In this document: positions 1 through 9,126 of the stretch, one piece after another
How the letters are laid out: each line of letters opens with the position of its first letter
Position numbering within the stretch: the first letter of the stretch is position 1
Origin: Bacillus massiliglaciei
GTDB taxonomy: Bacteria; Bacillota; Bacilli; Bacillales; DSM-1321
Assembly (NCBI RefSeq): GCF_900098925.1
Contig: NZ_LT622360.1
Coordinates: forward strand, 323,135-387,134
Length of the DNA stretch: 64,000 nt
Direction: 5' to 3'
Position numbers and translations under genes: made by a program
Notes under the pieces: model-generated
The model's input: the letters and a program-made list of their open reading frames with translations, nothing else
Databases searched by the model: none
What the model was told of the DNA's origin: nothing

Positions 1-2
1 GC

Positions 3-179
3 AATGCTTTCGATTTGACGAAAGTAAGGGCAGTCAGAATTAAAAATACATTAGATATTGAAGAAATTTGGATTTCAGAGAGCCTGAAGGAAGAAGCTGA
101 GAGAAATGAAAATATTGAACTTCTCTCTGAGCCAGAAGAAATGGAGCTAGACTGTCAGTCAGCCAGTTTATCAGAATGA
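3..179 (+). CDS. C-terminal fragment of an unidentified protein (cut by window edge)
   Basis: An open frame enters from the left edge and ends at TGA 177-179, giving 58 residues rich in Glu and Lys. The stretch TKVRAVRIKNT followed by EEIWISESL looks like a real protein C-terminus rather than chance coding. The next gene starts 35 bp downstream in the same direction, so it is probably the preceding member of the sugar-acid operon. I have a weak recollection of similar tails on LarA-like (DUF2088, nickel-pincer racemase/epimerase) proteins, some of which act on sugar acids. That is a guess from a short fragment, not an assignment. Confidence 0.5.
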   Translation, partial: NAFDLTKVRAVRIKNTLDIEEIWISESLKEEAERNENIELLSEPEEMELDCQSASLSE

Positions 180-213
180 CAAAATGAAAGATTACGGAAA
201 GGAGCGGACCTGC

Positions 214-2415
214 ATGACTCATTTATACCCGCTTATAGACAATGAAGTAAATCCTTATCGAGATAATGTGCAAGGGAAAGCGAATGAGCCAATTACGGTT
301 GCCGGTCTTCTGGACCGTGCAAAATTGACGTTGGGCTCCACCTATGAAGGCGGAAAACCGGATTGGACTCTTGAAGAAATTTATATGCGGCTGGAGAAAA
401 ATGCTCCGCGGATCGCCATAATTGGAGGTTCCTCTGATCATCCGGCCCACATCATGGATTATCAGACAAGTGCCAGAGCGGCTATCCGAATCTGGCAGAA
501 TGGCGGAGTGCCGTTCTACTTTTCTACACCGGTCATGTGTGACGGAACAGCACAAAGCAATCAGGGGATGAGTTACTCTCTGCAAAGCCGAAATGCCGTT
601 GCCCAAATGGTAGTCAACCAGATTGAAGCCCACAGTTATCATGGAGCCTTTGTTATTCAAGGCTGCGATAAACAGCCGCTGGGAGTGGTAAGCGCACTGG
701 CCCATGTAGACCGTGTGCGCCGAAACCGCGGAGAGGCTCCTTTCTTTGCTACATTTGCGCCTGCACATGTGTTAGAAGGCGGATCTATCCCGGATGATGT
801 TGTGCAAGAACTTGAGCAATTAGCGAAAAAGGCTGAAAGCGAGGGGGCGCCGGATGTAGCTGCCGACTTGCGTGACACCATGGCCTATATTCTTCAATGC
901 TCATCGAACACTGCCTTCCAGGGAGTTTTTGAGCGTGCGTTTGAACGAGGCATTTTAACAAAAGAGCAGCATAAATATTTTGAAATGCGGCTTGCTGTCG
1001 CTACTTGTGACGGTCAGGGCGGTGTGTGTGCTTTTAATGGCACTGGTAATAGCTCCCGTCATCTGGTAGCAGGGATGGGGCTCGTTCACCCAGCCGTTGA
1101 GCTTTTAACAGATCCTCCCACACAGCGTCAGATCAATGCAGTGCTTGACAGTTTTGCAGACATGATTAATGAAGAACGTTACGGTGCTGCTAACATAGTC
1201 GGTGCCAATATAAAAAATGCGATTCGGATACACAGTGCTTCAGGCGGTTCTACGAATCTGATGATGCATATTGTAGCAGGTATGCTCTATGCGGGATACA
1301 AATTCAGTTTATGGGATTTAGACCATATTCATCATCAGCATCCAATCCCGGATTTATTTGATTACAGCCTTACAGAAGGCAGGGATATTTATTCTCTAGC
1401 CATGCAATGCTGCAGCGGAACAAGCCGCGGAATGGAAACACTTTTCTATGAACTGATTGAAAACGGAGTGCCAATGGATCAGGATGCTCCTACGGTCGCA
1501 GCGAAGACATGGAAAGAGCGCCTGGCTATTTCCCGCAGCCTGCAAGCTGAAAATGTGAAAAATAATAAAGTAATTCTGTCTGAACCTCGCCGCGGTTTTA
1601 GCGGAGTGGATGTGTTAAAAGGAAACTTCTTTGAGAGCGCCGTCGTGAAAATCAGCGGCATGCCGACACCGCAGCTTGATCAATTCGATAATAAGCTCGC
1701 GTTCGCGCTTTATTATGAAAACGAAGAAGATGCAAATCGAAGCCTGCTTGATTCCTCACTGCTTTCGAAGATCAAAGAACAAAGGCTGTTCAGGCATGAT
1801 CATTTACTTGCATCCCTCCGTTTCAATAATGAATCAGAGTGGATCAGACTGAAGGATGTTTCATACGATGAACTCTTTGACGAAATGGCTCAAAAAGGAA
1901 CATTGAAAATAGCTGTTATCATTGCCGGACAAGGACCAGTCGCATTTGGAATGCCGGAGATGTTTACCCCGATGCAGCATATTAACGCAAACCGTGTGAT
2001 GAAAAAGCTGGCAACCGTCATCAGTGACGGCCGCTATTCGGGTGTAACGTACGGCGCAGCCATCGGCCATATGACCCCAGAAGCATACGAAGGGGGAGGG
2101 ATTGGCTTCCTTAAGACCGGAGACATTCTTCATCTTCAGCTCCGCAGCCGCCGTATTGATTTTGTGGATTCGGACCGTCTTTCTGAAGGATCTGTCAGCC
2201 ATGAATTTCCGGAGGCGTTAAAGGCGGAGAGGCAAGACCTTGCAGCAGAGCGAAAGCAGCGGATGAAGGTACGGCAAAAAATGGTAGCAGCAAGCAATAG
2301 GATGTACGGTCATACAGATGCAGCGAACGGGGTAGTTCCCATTGCGGTTGTGGAAGATGCGGTGCTTGATTATGAGCAGGATATAGTGCTGGAGGCAAAG
2401 GCTGTAATAAAGTAA
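214..2415 (+). CDS. IlvD/Edd-family sugar-acid dehydratase (YjhG/YagF type)
   Basis: Predicted iron-sulfur sugar-acid dehydratase of 733 residues, probably converting an aldonate such as D-xylonate to the 2-keto-3-deoxy acid in the cytoplasm. The family hallmark GCDKQP is at about residues 150-155 (Cys151), with further cluster-type cysteines at about 265 and 272 (TCDGQGGVC) and GTSRGMETL further on. Length and N-terminus fit the YjhG/YagF branch, longer than IlvD or Edd (about 570-610). ATG 214 is chosen because GGAAAGGAG (196-204) lies 9 nt upstream; the upstream in-frame ATG at 184 has no such site. The IclR regulator follows at once, and downstream FAH and aldehyde dehydrogenase genes fit a Weimberg-like route. 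Substrate is inferred from family and context; another aldonate is possible. Confidence 0.85.
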   Translation: MTHLYPLIDNEVNPYRDNVQGKANEPITVAGLLDRAKLTLGSTYEGGKPDWTLEEIYMRLEKNAPRIAIIGGSSDHPAHIMDYQTSARAAIRIWQNGGVPFYFSTPVMCDGTAQSNQGMSYSLQSRNAVAQMVVNQIEAHSYHGAFVIQGCDKQPLGVVSALAHVDRVRRNRGEAPFFATFAPAHVLEGGSIPDDVVQELEQLAKKAESEGAPDVAADLRDTMAYILQCSSNTAFQGVFERAFERGILTKEQHKYFEMRLAVATCDGQGGVCAFNGTGNSSRHLVAGMGLVHPAVELLTDPPTQRQINAVLDSFADMINEERYGAANIVGANIKNAIRIHSASGGSTNLMMHIVAGMLYAGYKFSLWDLDHIHHQHPIPDLFDYSLTEGRDIYSLAMQCCSGTSRGMETLFYELIENGVPMDQDAPTVAAKTWKERLAISRSLQAENVKNNKVILSEPRRGFSGVDVLKGNFFESAVVKISGMPTPQLDQFDNKLAFALYYENEEDANRSLLDSSLLSKIKEQRLFRHDHLLASLRFNNESEWIRLKDVSYDELFDEMAQKGTLKIAVIIAGQGPVAFGMPEMFTPMQHINANRVMKKLATVISDGRYSGVTYGAAIGHMTPEAYEGGGIGFLKTGDILHLQLRSRRIDFVDSDRLSEGSVSHEFPEALKAERQDLAAERKQRMKVRQKMVAASNRMYGHTDAANGVVPIAVVEDAVLDYEQDIVLEAKAVIK

Positions 2416-2469
2416 TCCGCGCTCGTCAATGATCCGATTCGAAAAAATATAGATAGAGGAGTGAAGACA

Positions 2470-3240
2470 ATGCCAATCATCCAATCGGTAGAACGCGCAT
2501 TGAGAATATTGGATTTATTTGACGAGCGGGAACGAGAACTGGCTATCACAGACATCAGTAAACGGATGAACCTTCATAAAAGCACGGTCCATTCCATTTT
2601 AAAGACGATGCAGATACATCACTATATTTCTCAAAATGAGGAGAATGGCAGGTACTCTTTAGGACTGAAATTGTTAGAGCGGGGAAGTTTAGTGACCGGT
2701 CATTTAGATTTGCGCAATGTAGCGAGAAAACATCTGGAATGGCTTTCTGAGACGACGAACTTAACCATTCATCTTGTCATTTTAGATGGCCAGGAAGGCG
2801 TGTATGTCGATAAGGTGGAGGGCAGAGGAGTCACTGTTTTATATTCCCGGATTGGAAGACGTGTACCGATTCACACTAGTGCGGTCGGCAAAGCGCTTGT
2901 TGCCAATAAGACAGATCAGGAATTGGCATTGCTTCTGGATGGATACATCTACACGAAGCCGACTGGAAATTCAATTGGTTCCAAAGCGGAGTTCTTGGAA
3001 GAAATTGAAAGAGTCCGAAGAGACGGCTATTCCATTGATAATGAAGAAAATGAACCGGGCATCTACTGTTTAGCAGTGCCTATCAAAAATTATTCAGGAA
3101 AAGTGATTGCTGCCATGAGTGTATCCATGCCGGCTTCAAAGATTAAGGATGAAGAAACACGCGATGAGTATGTAAGGATCTTAATGGAGTGCAGCAATAA
3201 GATTTCAGCAGAAATGGGCTATGAATACCAAAAAATTTAA
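2470..3240 (+). CDS. IclR-family transcriptional regulator
   Basis: 256-residue regulator. The N-terminal winged helix-turn-helix spans about residues 5-65 (IQSVERALRIL, then ITDISKRMNLHKSTVHSIL), followed by an IclR effector-binding domain with GRRVPIHTSAVGKAL at about 140 and a C-terminal IAAMSVSMP segment. ATG 2470 is preferred over GTG 2461: the AGGAG at 2457-2461 would overlap the GTG but sits 8 nt from the ATG, and MPIIQSVERAL is the normal start of this family. It lies inside the sugar-acid cluster and most likely controls it in response to a cluster metabolite, either as repressor or activator. Operator not identified. Confidence 0.93.
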   Translation: MPIIQSVERALRILDLFDERERELAITDISKRMNLHKSTVHSILKTMQIHHYISQNEENGRYSLGLKLLERGSLVTGHLDLRNVARKHLEWLSETTNLTIHLVILDGQEGVYVDKVEGRGVTVLYSRIGRRVPIHTSAVGKALVANKTDQELALLLDGYIYTKPTGNSIGSKAEFLEEIERVRRDGYSIDNEENEPGIYCLAVPIKNYSGKVIAAMSVSMPASKIKDEETRDEYVRILMECSNKISAEMGYEYQKI

Positions 3241-3273
3241 AAGCGGCCGAAGGGTCCTATAGGAGGAAAAAGA

Positions 3274-4161
3274 ATGAGAATTATTAGATACGTTTTGGAA
3301 AACAAAAAACAGCTTGCTGCCGTAACGGATGAGAACAAAGTGGTAGATTTACCGTTTGAAGATTTTATGTCATTGATTGAGACAGCACGTCTGCAAAACA
3401 GAACGGCGTTTGAAATAGTAAAACAAGCTGCCGTTACGGGCGAGGAAAAAGACTTAGAAGGATTAACATTAACAACGCCGATCGATGCACCGGAAGTGTG
3501 GGCCTCGGGGGTTACATATAAAAAAAGCAAGGAAGCCCGCAATTATGAAGCTACTCAAGGAAAGCTTGACCGTCAAACCTTTTATGACAAAGTGTATGAC
3601 GCAGTCCGGCCTGAGATCTTTTTGAAATCAACGGCGGCAAGGACGGTAGGCCCGAATGATCCTGTCTATCTCCGTTCTGATTCCAATTGGCAAATTCCTG
3701 AGCCGGAACTGGGGCTTGTTATTGATAAAGAGGGAACGGTTCTTGGCTACACAGTCGGAAATGATATGAGCTGCCGGGATATCGAGGGGGAAAATCCGCT
3801 CTATCTTCCGCAGGCAAAAGTGTGGAAAAATTCATGCTCGATCGGTCCGGCTATTTTATTGAAGGAAGCTGTGTCCGATCCTTATGAACTTAAGATTATT
3901 TGCCGGATCTATCGAAATGACGAGAAGGTATTTGAAGGAGAAGCCCAGGTGAATCAGTTAAAACGAACACTTGATGAACTGGTCCATTATCTTGTCCTCG
4001 ATAATACAGTCTTTGATGGAACCGTTTTGCTTACAGGCACGTGCATTGTTCCGCCAAATGAATTTACATTGCAGGACAGCGATCGTGTTGAGATTGAAAT
4101 TCCGGGCATCGGCTTGTTGAATAATCCAGTGGTTCAAGGGAAGACGGTTCAAGCGATTTAA
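3274..4161 (+). CDS. FAH-fold 2-keto-3-deoxy-pentonate dehydratase-like protein
   Basis: 295-residue fumarylacetoacetate-hydrolase-fold protein. Family members of this length and N-terminus (MRIIRYVLENKKQ) include 2-dehydro-3-deoxy-D-arabinonate dehydratase (KdaD/XylX), which forms 2-oxoglutarate semialdehyde. Visible metal-site features are EPELGLVID at about residue 147 and DMSCRDIEGENPLYLPQAK at about 166-184, typical of this subgroup. AGGAGG at 3261-3266 is 7 nt from the ATG. Placed between the IclR gene and the UxaA-type pair, and upstream of an aldehyde dehydrogenase suited to its expected product. The activity is inferred; FAH-fold proteins also include hydrolases and decarboxylases. 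Confidence 0.82.
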   Translation: MRIIRYVLENKKQLAAVTDENKVVDLPFEDFMSLIETARLQNRTAFEIVKQAAVTGEEKDLEGLTLTTPIDAPEVWASGVTYKKSKEARNYEATQGKLDRQTFYDKVYDAVRPEIFLKSTAARTVGPNDPVYLRSDSNWQIPEPELGLVIDKEGTVLGYTVGNDMSCRDIEGENPLYLPQAKVWKNSCSIGPAILLKEAVSDPYELKIICRIYRNDEKVFEGEAQVNQLKRTLDELVHYLVLDNTVFDGTVLLTGTCIVPPNEFTLQDSDRVEIEIPGIGLLNNPVVQGKTVQAI

Positions 4162-4174
4162 AGGAGTGAAGGAA

Positions 4175-4474
4175 ATGGGTGAATACAAAACGTTGTATTT
4201 AAATGCAAAGGATACAGTAGCTGTTGCGCTTTCTGAGATACCTGAAAACACTCCGATCATTGTAAAAGCAGGTGAGGAAGAACGGCAGGTCACAATTATC
4301 GAACCAATTCGATTTGGTCATAAGTTTGCTGTCAGAGCGATTGAAAAGGGAGAAGACATTATTAAATATGGAGAAGTCATAGGGGCGGCTTCATCAGACA
4401 TTCCTGCCGGGGCTCATGTCCATGTCCATAATCTAGAGGGGAAAAGGGGAAGAGGTGACAAAGTTGCTGAATGA
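4175..4474 (+). CDS. UxaA-family dehydratase small subunit (SAF domain)
   Basis: 99-residue protein corresponding to the N-terminal SAF domain of altronate/galactarate dehydratases, ending in the typical AGAHVHVHNLE. FGHKFAVRAIEKGE and IKYGEVIG in the middle match the SAF fold. AAGGAG 4161-4166 is 8 nt from ATG 4175, making that start preferable to GTG 4166. It overlaps the large-subunit gene, suggesting translational coupling and a two-protein enzyme. The same small-plus-large arrangement occurs in (2R)-sulfolactate sulfo-lyase SuyAB, so automatic annotation may give that name; the sugar-acid neighbourhood favours a sugar-acid dehydratase. Confidence 0.82.
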   Translation: MGEYKTLYLNAKDTVAVALSEIPENTPIIVKAGEEERQVTIIEPIRFGHKFAVRAIEKGEDIIKYGEVIGAASSDIPAGAHVHVHNLEGKRGRGDKVAE

Positions 4475-5636
4475 TAAACGTCAGTTTTGGGGATATCGGC
4501 GTCCGGACGGCCGTGTCGGTGTTCGGAACCATGTATTGATTTTGCCGACCATTACGTGTGCAACGCAGACAGCTCAGCGGGTAACAGAACTTGTCAGCGG
4601 AACCGTTACATTTATCCATCAGCATGGCTGCGCACAAGTAGGCAAGGATTATGATCAAACGGCGAGAACCTATGCCGGCATGGGAATGAATCCTAATGTA
4701 TATGGTGTCATTGTGTTAGGTCTGGGATGTGAAACCCATCAAGCACACAGGATTGGAGACGAGATCGCAAAGTGCGGCAAACCTGTTGAAACCGTTTCGA
4801 TTCAAGAGCATGGCGGTACATTGCAAACCATTGCTGAAGTGGCGAAAATCGCGGTCAAAATGGTCCAGGATGCCTCGATGGTTCAGCGGGAATTATGTGA
4901 TTTCAGTGAGTTAATCGTCGGCACAGAATGCGGCGGGTCGGATGCATGTTCCGGCCTGTCGGCGAATCCGGCTGTAGGCCGCACAAGCGATCTAATAGTG
5001 GAACAAGGCGGAACGGCCATCTTGGCGGAAACAACTGAATTAATTGGCGCGGAGCATTTACTCGCAGATCGGGCAGCTAATGATCAGGTTGCGAAAAAGG
5101 CATATGCTGTGATTCGTATGATGGAAAACCGATCAATCGAAATGGGCGTTGATATCCGCACGGGAAATCCGAGTCCCGGAAATATAGAGGGGGGCTTGAG
5201 CTCTTTAGAGGAAAAATCGCTGGGAGCCTCAGCTAAGTCCGGTACGACACGCCTTGAAGAAGTCATTGATTATGCACAGCAGCCAACTAAGAAGGGTCTT
5301 GTGTGGATGGATACTCCTGGTCATGATATTGAGCAGTTAACCGGCATGGTGGCAGGAGGCGCACAGGTTGTTCTTTTTACGAGCGGCAGGGGCACACCGA
5401 CAGGATCGCCGATAGCACCTGTCATCAAAATTTCTACGAATACTCCAATGTTTGAGCGCATGAGTGAAAATATGGATCTCGATGCAGGAACAATCGTGGA
5501 CGGAATTGAAACAGTCGATAACGTCGGGCTTAGAATCATGGATGAAATTCAGCAGGTTTCAAATGGAAAGCTGACAAAATCGGAGATTCTGAAACAGCAT
5601 GACTTTGGAATATGGCGTATCGGCCCAACATTTTAA
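4464..5636 (+). CDS. UxaA-family dehydratase large subunit
   Basis: About 390 residues, the catalytic C-terminal part of altronate/galactarate dehydratase (also homologous to SuyB). It begins with the signature [20 protein letters not shown], followed by [28 protein letters not shown] and near the C-terminus [19 protein letters not shown]. The conserved cysteines in [12 protein letters not shown] are probable iron ligands. The start is uncertain: TTG 4464 lies 5 nt after GAGGTGA, while GTG 4455 would sit inside that site. It overlaps the SAF subunit by 11 bp. Expected to dehydrate an aldarate or aldonate to a keto-deoxy acid that feeds the DHDPS-type lyase or the aldehyde dehydrogenase downstream. 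Confidence 0.83.
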   Translation: MLNDKRQFWGYRRPDGRVGVRNHVLILPTITCATQTAQRVTELVSGTVTFIHQHGCAQVGKDYDQTARTYAGMGMNPNVYGVIVLGLGCETHQAHRIGDEIAKCGKPVETVSIQEHGGTLQTIAEVAKIAVKMVQDASMVQRELCDFSELIVGTECGGSDACSGLSANPAVGRTSDLIVEQGGTAILAETTELIGAEHLLADRAANDQVAKKAYAVIRMMENRSIEMGVDIRTGNPSPGNIEGGLSSLEEKSLGASAKSGTTRLEEVIDYAQQPTKKGLVWMDTPGHDIEQLTGMVAGGAQVVLFTSGRGTPTGSPIAPVIKISTNTPMFERMSENMDLDAGTIVDGIETVDNVGLRIMDEIQQVSNGKLTKSEILKQHDFGIWRIGPTF

Positions 5637-5655
5637 TAAAAAAGGAGCTAATAAA

Positions 5656-7125
5656 ATGATTACAACTACTTTTACAGCCAAAACTTATCAAAATTATATC
5701 AATAACGAATGGGCGGACACGATTGCTGAAGATACAATCGTCAGCATTAATCCCGCGGATAAAGAGCCTGTCGGGTATGTACAAAAATCCACCAAAAGTG
5801 ATTTGGAAAAAGCGGTGGAGGCAGCCCATCATGCGAAAAAATCCTGGCGCAGACTGGGACAGTCAGCAAGAGGCCAGCTCCTTTTTAAAACAGCCAATAT
5901 TTTAGAAGAAAATCTGGATGAAATTGCAGAGACAATGACCCGTGAAATGGGGAAAACCCTGCCGGAAGCAAAAGGGGAAACCGCAAGAGGCATTGCCATT
6001 CTCCGTTATTACGCCGGTGAGGGCATGCGTAAAGAAGGAGATGTCATTCCATCTTCTGATAAAGACGCGCTGATGTTTACAAAACGCACACCGCTGGGAG
6101 TTGTAGGGGTTATTACACCATGGAATTTCCCGGTAGCCATTCCTATTTGGAAAATGGCTCCTGCCTTGGTTTATGGCAATACAGTTGTGTGGAAACCGGC
6201 TACAGAAGGTGCGGTAACTGCGGCAAAAGTAATGGAGTGTTTTGCAAAGGCAGGCTTCCCGGCCGGGGTTATAAACTTCATAACAGGCTCCGGCTCAGTA
6301 ATCGGGCAGGGACTGATTGACCATCCTCTTTTAAATGCCATTACATTTACTGGTTCTGAGCAGGTAGGTAAGGGAGTGGCTCAATCAGCTGCGGCACGGG
6401 GAATTAAATTTCAGCTTGAAATGGGCGGCAAAAACCCTGTCATTGTAGCGAAGGATGCGAACATTGACCAGGCAGTAGAAGCAGTGATCAGCGGAGGATT
6501 CCGCTCTTCCGGACAAAAATGCACAGCATCAAGCCGTGTCATCGTTGAATCTTCTGTCTTCGAGGAATTTAAAGAGAAGCTGGTTAAGGAAACAGAAAAA
6601 ATCACCGTCGGAAATGGGCTGCAAGAAGGCATTTGGATGGGGCCGTGCGCGAGTGAAAGCCAATTCAATACCGTCAATGAATATATAGAAATAGGCAAAC
6701 AAGAAGGAGCAAAGCTTGTATATGGCGGTGAGGTATTGACAGGAGACGAGTATGATAAGGGCTTTTTCGTGACACCTGCTATTTTTGAAAAAGTCAGTCC
6801 GGATATGAAAATTGCTCAGGATGAAATCTTTGGCCCGGTTATTGCTCTTATTAAAGCGTCGGATCTAGAAGAGGCTATCAGCATTGCGAATCATACAAAA
6901 TATGGATTAAGTGCATCCATTTTCACTTCTAATATCAGCTCCCTTATGGAATTTATAGATGAAATCGAAGCAGGTCTTGTGCGCATCAACGCAGAGAGTG
7001 CGGGAGTAGAGCTTCAGGCTCCATTCGGAGGAATGAAAGCTTCCAGTACTGGATCACGCGAACAGGGAGAGGCAGCCAAGGAATTTTATACGTCTATTAA
7101 AACGGTGTTTATAAAAGGCTCTTAA
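5656..7125 (+). CDS. Aldehyde dehydrogenase, probable 2-oxoglutarate semialdehyde dehydrogenase
   Basis: 489-residue ALDH-superfamily enzyme. The catalytic cysteine is in [11 protein letters not shown], the general base Glu in LEMGGKNP, and the cofactor-binding region includes ITPWNFP and FTGSEQVG. Overall it resembles GucD/YcbD-type alpha-ketoglutarate semialdehyde dehydrogenases of Bacillus, which give 2-oxoglutarate in aldarate and pentonate catabolism. ATG 5656 has AAAGGAG (5641-5647) 8 nt upstream; an upstream in-frame ATG at 5599 would overlap the previous gene and lacks a site. Its place after two dehydratases fits the final oxidation step. Substrate is inferred. Confidence 0.85.
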   Translation: MITTTFTAKTYQNYINNEWADTIAEDTIVSINPADKEPVGYVQKSTKSDLEKAVEAAHHAKKSWRRLGQSARGQLLFKTANILEENLDEIAETMTREMGKTLPEAKGETARGIAILRYYAGEGMRKEGDVIPSSDKDALMFTKRTPLGVVGVITPWNFPVAIPIWKMAPALVYGNTVVWKPATEGAVTAAKVMECFAKAGFPAGVINFITGSGSVIGQGLIDHPLLNAITFTGSEQVGKGVAQSAAARGIKFQLEMGGKNPVIVAKDANIDQAVEAVISGGFRSSGQKCTASSRVIVESSVFEEFKEKLVKETEKITVGNGLQEGIWMGPCASESQFNTVNEYIEIGKQEGAKLVYGGEVLTGDEYDKGFFVTPAIFEKVSPDMKIAQDEIFGPVIALIKASDLEEAISIANHTKYGLSASIFTSNISSLMEFIDEIEAGLVRINAESAGVELQAPFGGMKASSTGSREQGEAAKEFYTSIKTVFIKGS

Positions 7126-7144
7126 TTTAAAAAACTTACAGATC

Positions 7145-7177
7145 TTCCCCGGGAAGGATATATTCCGGGGGAGTTTT
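7145..7177 (+). terminator. Probable intrinsic terminator within the sugar-acid cluster
   Basis: A CCCCGG arm at 7147 and a CCGGGG arm at about 7165-7170 with flanking pairing, followed by GTTTTC. The T-run is short, so it may attenuate rather than stop transcription between the dehydrogenase and the DHDPS-family gene 50 bp on. Confidence 0.6.
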
Positions 7178-7227
7178 CGAAATAATCCATTTTGGAGATC
7201 TAATCAGTAAACAAGAGGAGGGAGAAC

Positions 7228-8139
7228 ATGAAATTTCACGGAATTATTCCGCCGGTCGTAACGCTGTTTGATGAAGCAGGGAATTTAGATTTAGAGATGA
7301 ATAGAAGGTATTTGGATCAGCTAATTTCAAAAGGTATTGACGGGATCCTGCTAATGGGAAGCTCAGGTGAGTTTTCTTCTCTCTCTGCTGAAGAGCGAAA
7401 GCTGTACGTTCGGGAAATGATCAAGCATATTAATGGACGTGTCTCTGTCATGGTGGGCGTTGGCCATACTGCATTGAAAGAAGTGCTTGACTTGATCTCT
7501 TATGCGGAACTTCAAGGGGCAGATGGAGTACTGGTTGTAAACCCATATTATTGGAAGTTCTCGGAAGAGCAATTATTCCGTTTCTATTCGATCGTTGCCG
7601 ATCATACCAAACTGCAGGTGTTTATCTATAACATTCCGCTTTTAACCGGACAGAATCTGTCGGTTGAGCTGATCAAATCATTGGCCGAAACCTTTCCAAA
7701 CATTAAAGGAATAAAAGAAACGGTTACCGATTTCGGCCACTTACGTCAAGTGCTCACCGAAGTAAAAAAAGTCCGCAGTGACTTCCTGGTCTTCTCTGCT
7801 TTTGATGAACATCTGTTTCCTGCTCAGATGATCGGAGCCGCAGGCAGCATTAATGGAACAGCCTGCTTTTTACCGGAGGTTTCGGTTGGTGTCTATACGG
7901 CTTATCGAAAAGGAGAGTTGGCAGATGCAGAACAGCATCACCAAAAGATTTCGCAGCTGATGGACATTTATTCATACGGTCCGACTTTTTTTACTCAAAT
8001 CAAAGAAGCTGTTCACTGCCGGTGGTTTGATACACCTGCCGGGCATCGGGCTCCCTGCGATGTCTTTCCGGAAGATTTAAGAAGTAAAGTAGCACAGCTG
8101 CTGAAAAAAATAGAATGGAAAGAAGGCGTTCAATCATGA
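7228..8139 (+). CDS. DHDPS/NAL-family aldolase or dehydratase
   Basis: 303-residue class I lyase of the dihydrodipicolinate synthase family. Seen are the keto-acid binding loop GSSGEFSSLS (about 43-52), the catalytic Tyr in IYNIP (about 134) and the Schiff-base Lys in GIKET (about 163). GAGGAGGGAG precedes the ATG. True DapA is unlikely given the context; likely roles are 5-dehydro-4-deoxyglucarate dehydratase (giving 2-oxoglutarate semialdehyde for the upstream dehydrogenase) or a 2-keto-3-deoxy-sugar-acid aldolase. Its stop overlaps the next start (ATGA), so the two proteins are translationally coupled. Confidence 0.85.
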   Translation: MKFHGIIPPVVTLFDEAGNLDLEMNRRYLDQLISKGIDGILLMGSSGEFSSLSAEERKLYVREMIKHINGRVSVMVGVGHTALKEVLDLISYAELQGADGVLVVNPYYWKFSEEQLFRFYSIVADHTKLQVFIYNIPLLTGQNLSVELIKSLAETFPNIKGIKETVTDFGHLRQVLTEVKKVRSDFLVFSAFDEHLFPAQMIGAAGSINGTACFLPEVSVGVYTAYRKGELADAEQHHQKISQLMDIYSYGPTFFTQIKEAVHCRWFDTPAGHRAPCDVFPEDLRSKVAQLLKKIEWKEGVQS

Positions 8140-9083
8140 AAGAATCCCGTGAGTTACTTAAACAATTAGGCTATCCGTCAACAGATCTGACGGAACTTCC
8201 CACATCTAATAAAACGTTTCCGGACGGAGCGCAATACCGGATTGAGCTTCCAAGTGTAGAAGGTCCGGTTGCTTTAAAAGAAACGCTGGATGAAATTGAC
8301 CGGCTTGGTTTGAAAATTCATCGGATCTCCCAGGGGAGCGGCATTATGCTTCAAACAGATGAAGAAATTAAGGAAATGTGTGAGCTGACTGCAGAAAGAG
8401 GAATGGAGCTCAGCCTGTTTGTCGGCCCGCGCGGTTCATGGGATGTAAGCGCCGGACCTTTTACCCCAGGCGGAAAAACGCAGGGAATCCGGCATGAAGG
8501 CGCCGATCAGCTTGTCTATGCCATGGAAGACTTAAAAAGGGGAGCGGCACTCGGACTGCGCGGTGCTTTAGTGGCAGATGAAGGACTGCTGCTTTTAACA
8601 AAAGAAATGAAGCGCAGCGGCCAGCTGCCGGAAGATTTTGTTGTAAAGGTCTCTGTGCAGATGGGTTCTGCCAATCCAGTTTCCGTGAAATTGATGCAAG
8701 ATATCGGCGCAGATACGTACAATGTCCCTCCGGCATTAACGCTGTCTAAACTTGCAGCCATTCGGCAGGCAATTGACATACCGATTGATTTATATGTAGA
8801 AGTACCGGATACATTCGGCGGATTTATCCGCTATTATGAAATTCCGGAAATTATCAGGGTTTTGGCTCCGGTCTACATAAAATTCGGCCTTCGCAACCAT
8901 CCGGACGTCTATCCATCAGGGAAACAATGGGAAAGCACAAATATTTCCTTAACAAAGGAACGAGTTCGACGTGCATCACTTGGAATACAAATGATCGAAA
9001 GATACTATCCAGAAGCCCGGACCTCCGAACTGGGAGCAGAAGGACTTGGAATCGCAAAAATTCAAAAACCGGCAGCGAAATAA
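8136..9083 (+). CDS. Uncharacterised TIM-barrel-like protein in sugar-acid cluster
   Basis: 315 residues, no function recognised with confidence. The pattern of short beta-strands and helices, with GPRGSWDVSAG at about 105, VKVSVQMGSANPVS at about 170, ADTYNVPPALTL at about 190 and YVEVPDTFGGF at about 218, suggests a TIM barrel; similar proteins are sometimes labelled peptidase U32-like, which I think is a remote fold resemblance only. No signal peptide or membrane segment. ATG 8136 overlaps the previous stop as ATGA and has GAAAGAAGG upstream; the earlier in-frame ATG at 8115 lies inside the upstream gene. Co-translation with the DHDPS-family lyase suggests a step on the same substrate, such as isomerisation, lyase or epimerase chemistry. 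Confidence 0.75.
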   Translation: MKESRELLKQLGYPSTDLTELPTSNKTFPDGAQYRIELPSVEGPVALKETLDEIDRLGLKIHRISQGSGIMLQTDEEIKEMCELTAERGMELSLFVGPRGSWDVSAGPFTPGGKTQGIRHEGADQLVYAMEDLKRGAALGLRGALVADEGLLLLTKEMKRSGQLPEDFVVKVSVQMGSANPVSVKLMQDIGADTYNVPPALTLSKLAAIRQAIDIPIDLYVEVPDTFGGFIRYYEIPEIIRVLAPVYIKFGLRNHPDVYPSGKQWESTNISLTKERVRRASLGIQMIERYYPEARTSELGAEGLGIAKIQKPAAK

Positions 9084-9126
9084 CGAACGGGCAGGCCTGA
9101 TAATAAATGAGAGGAGTCAAAATGAA

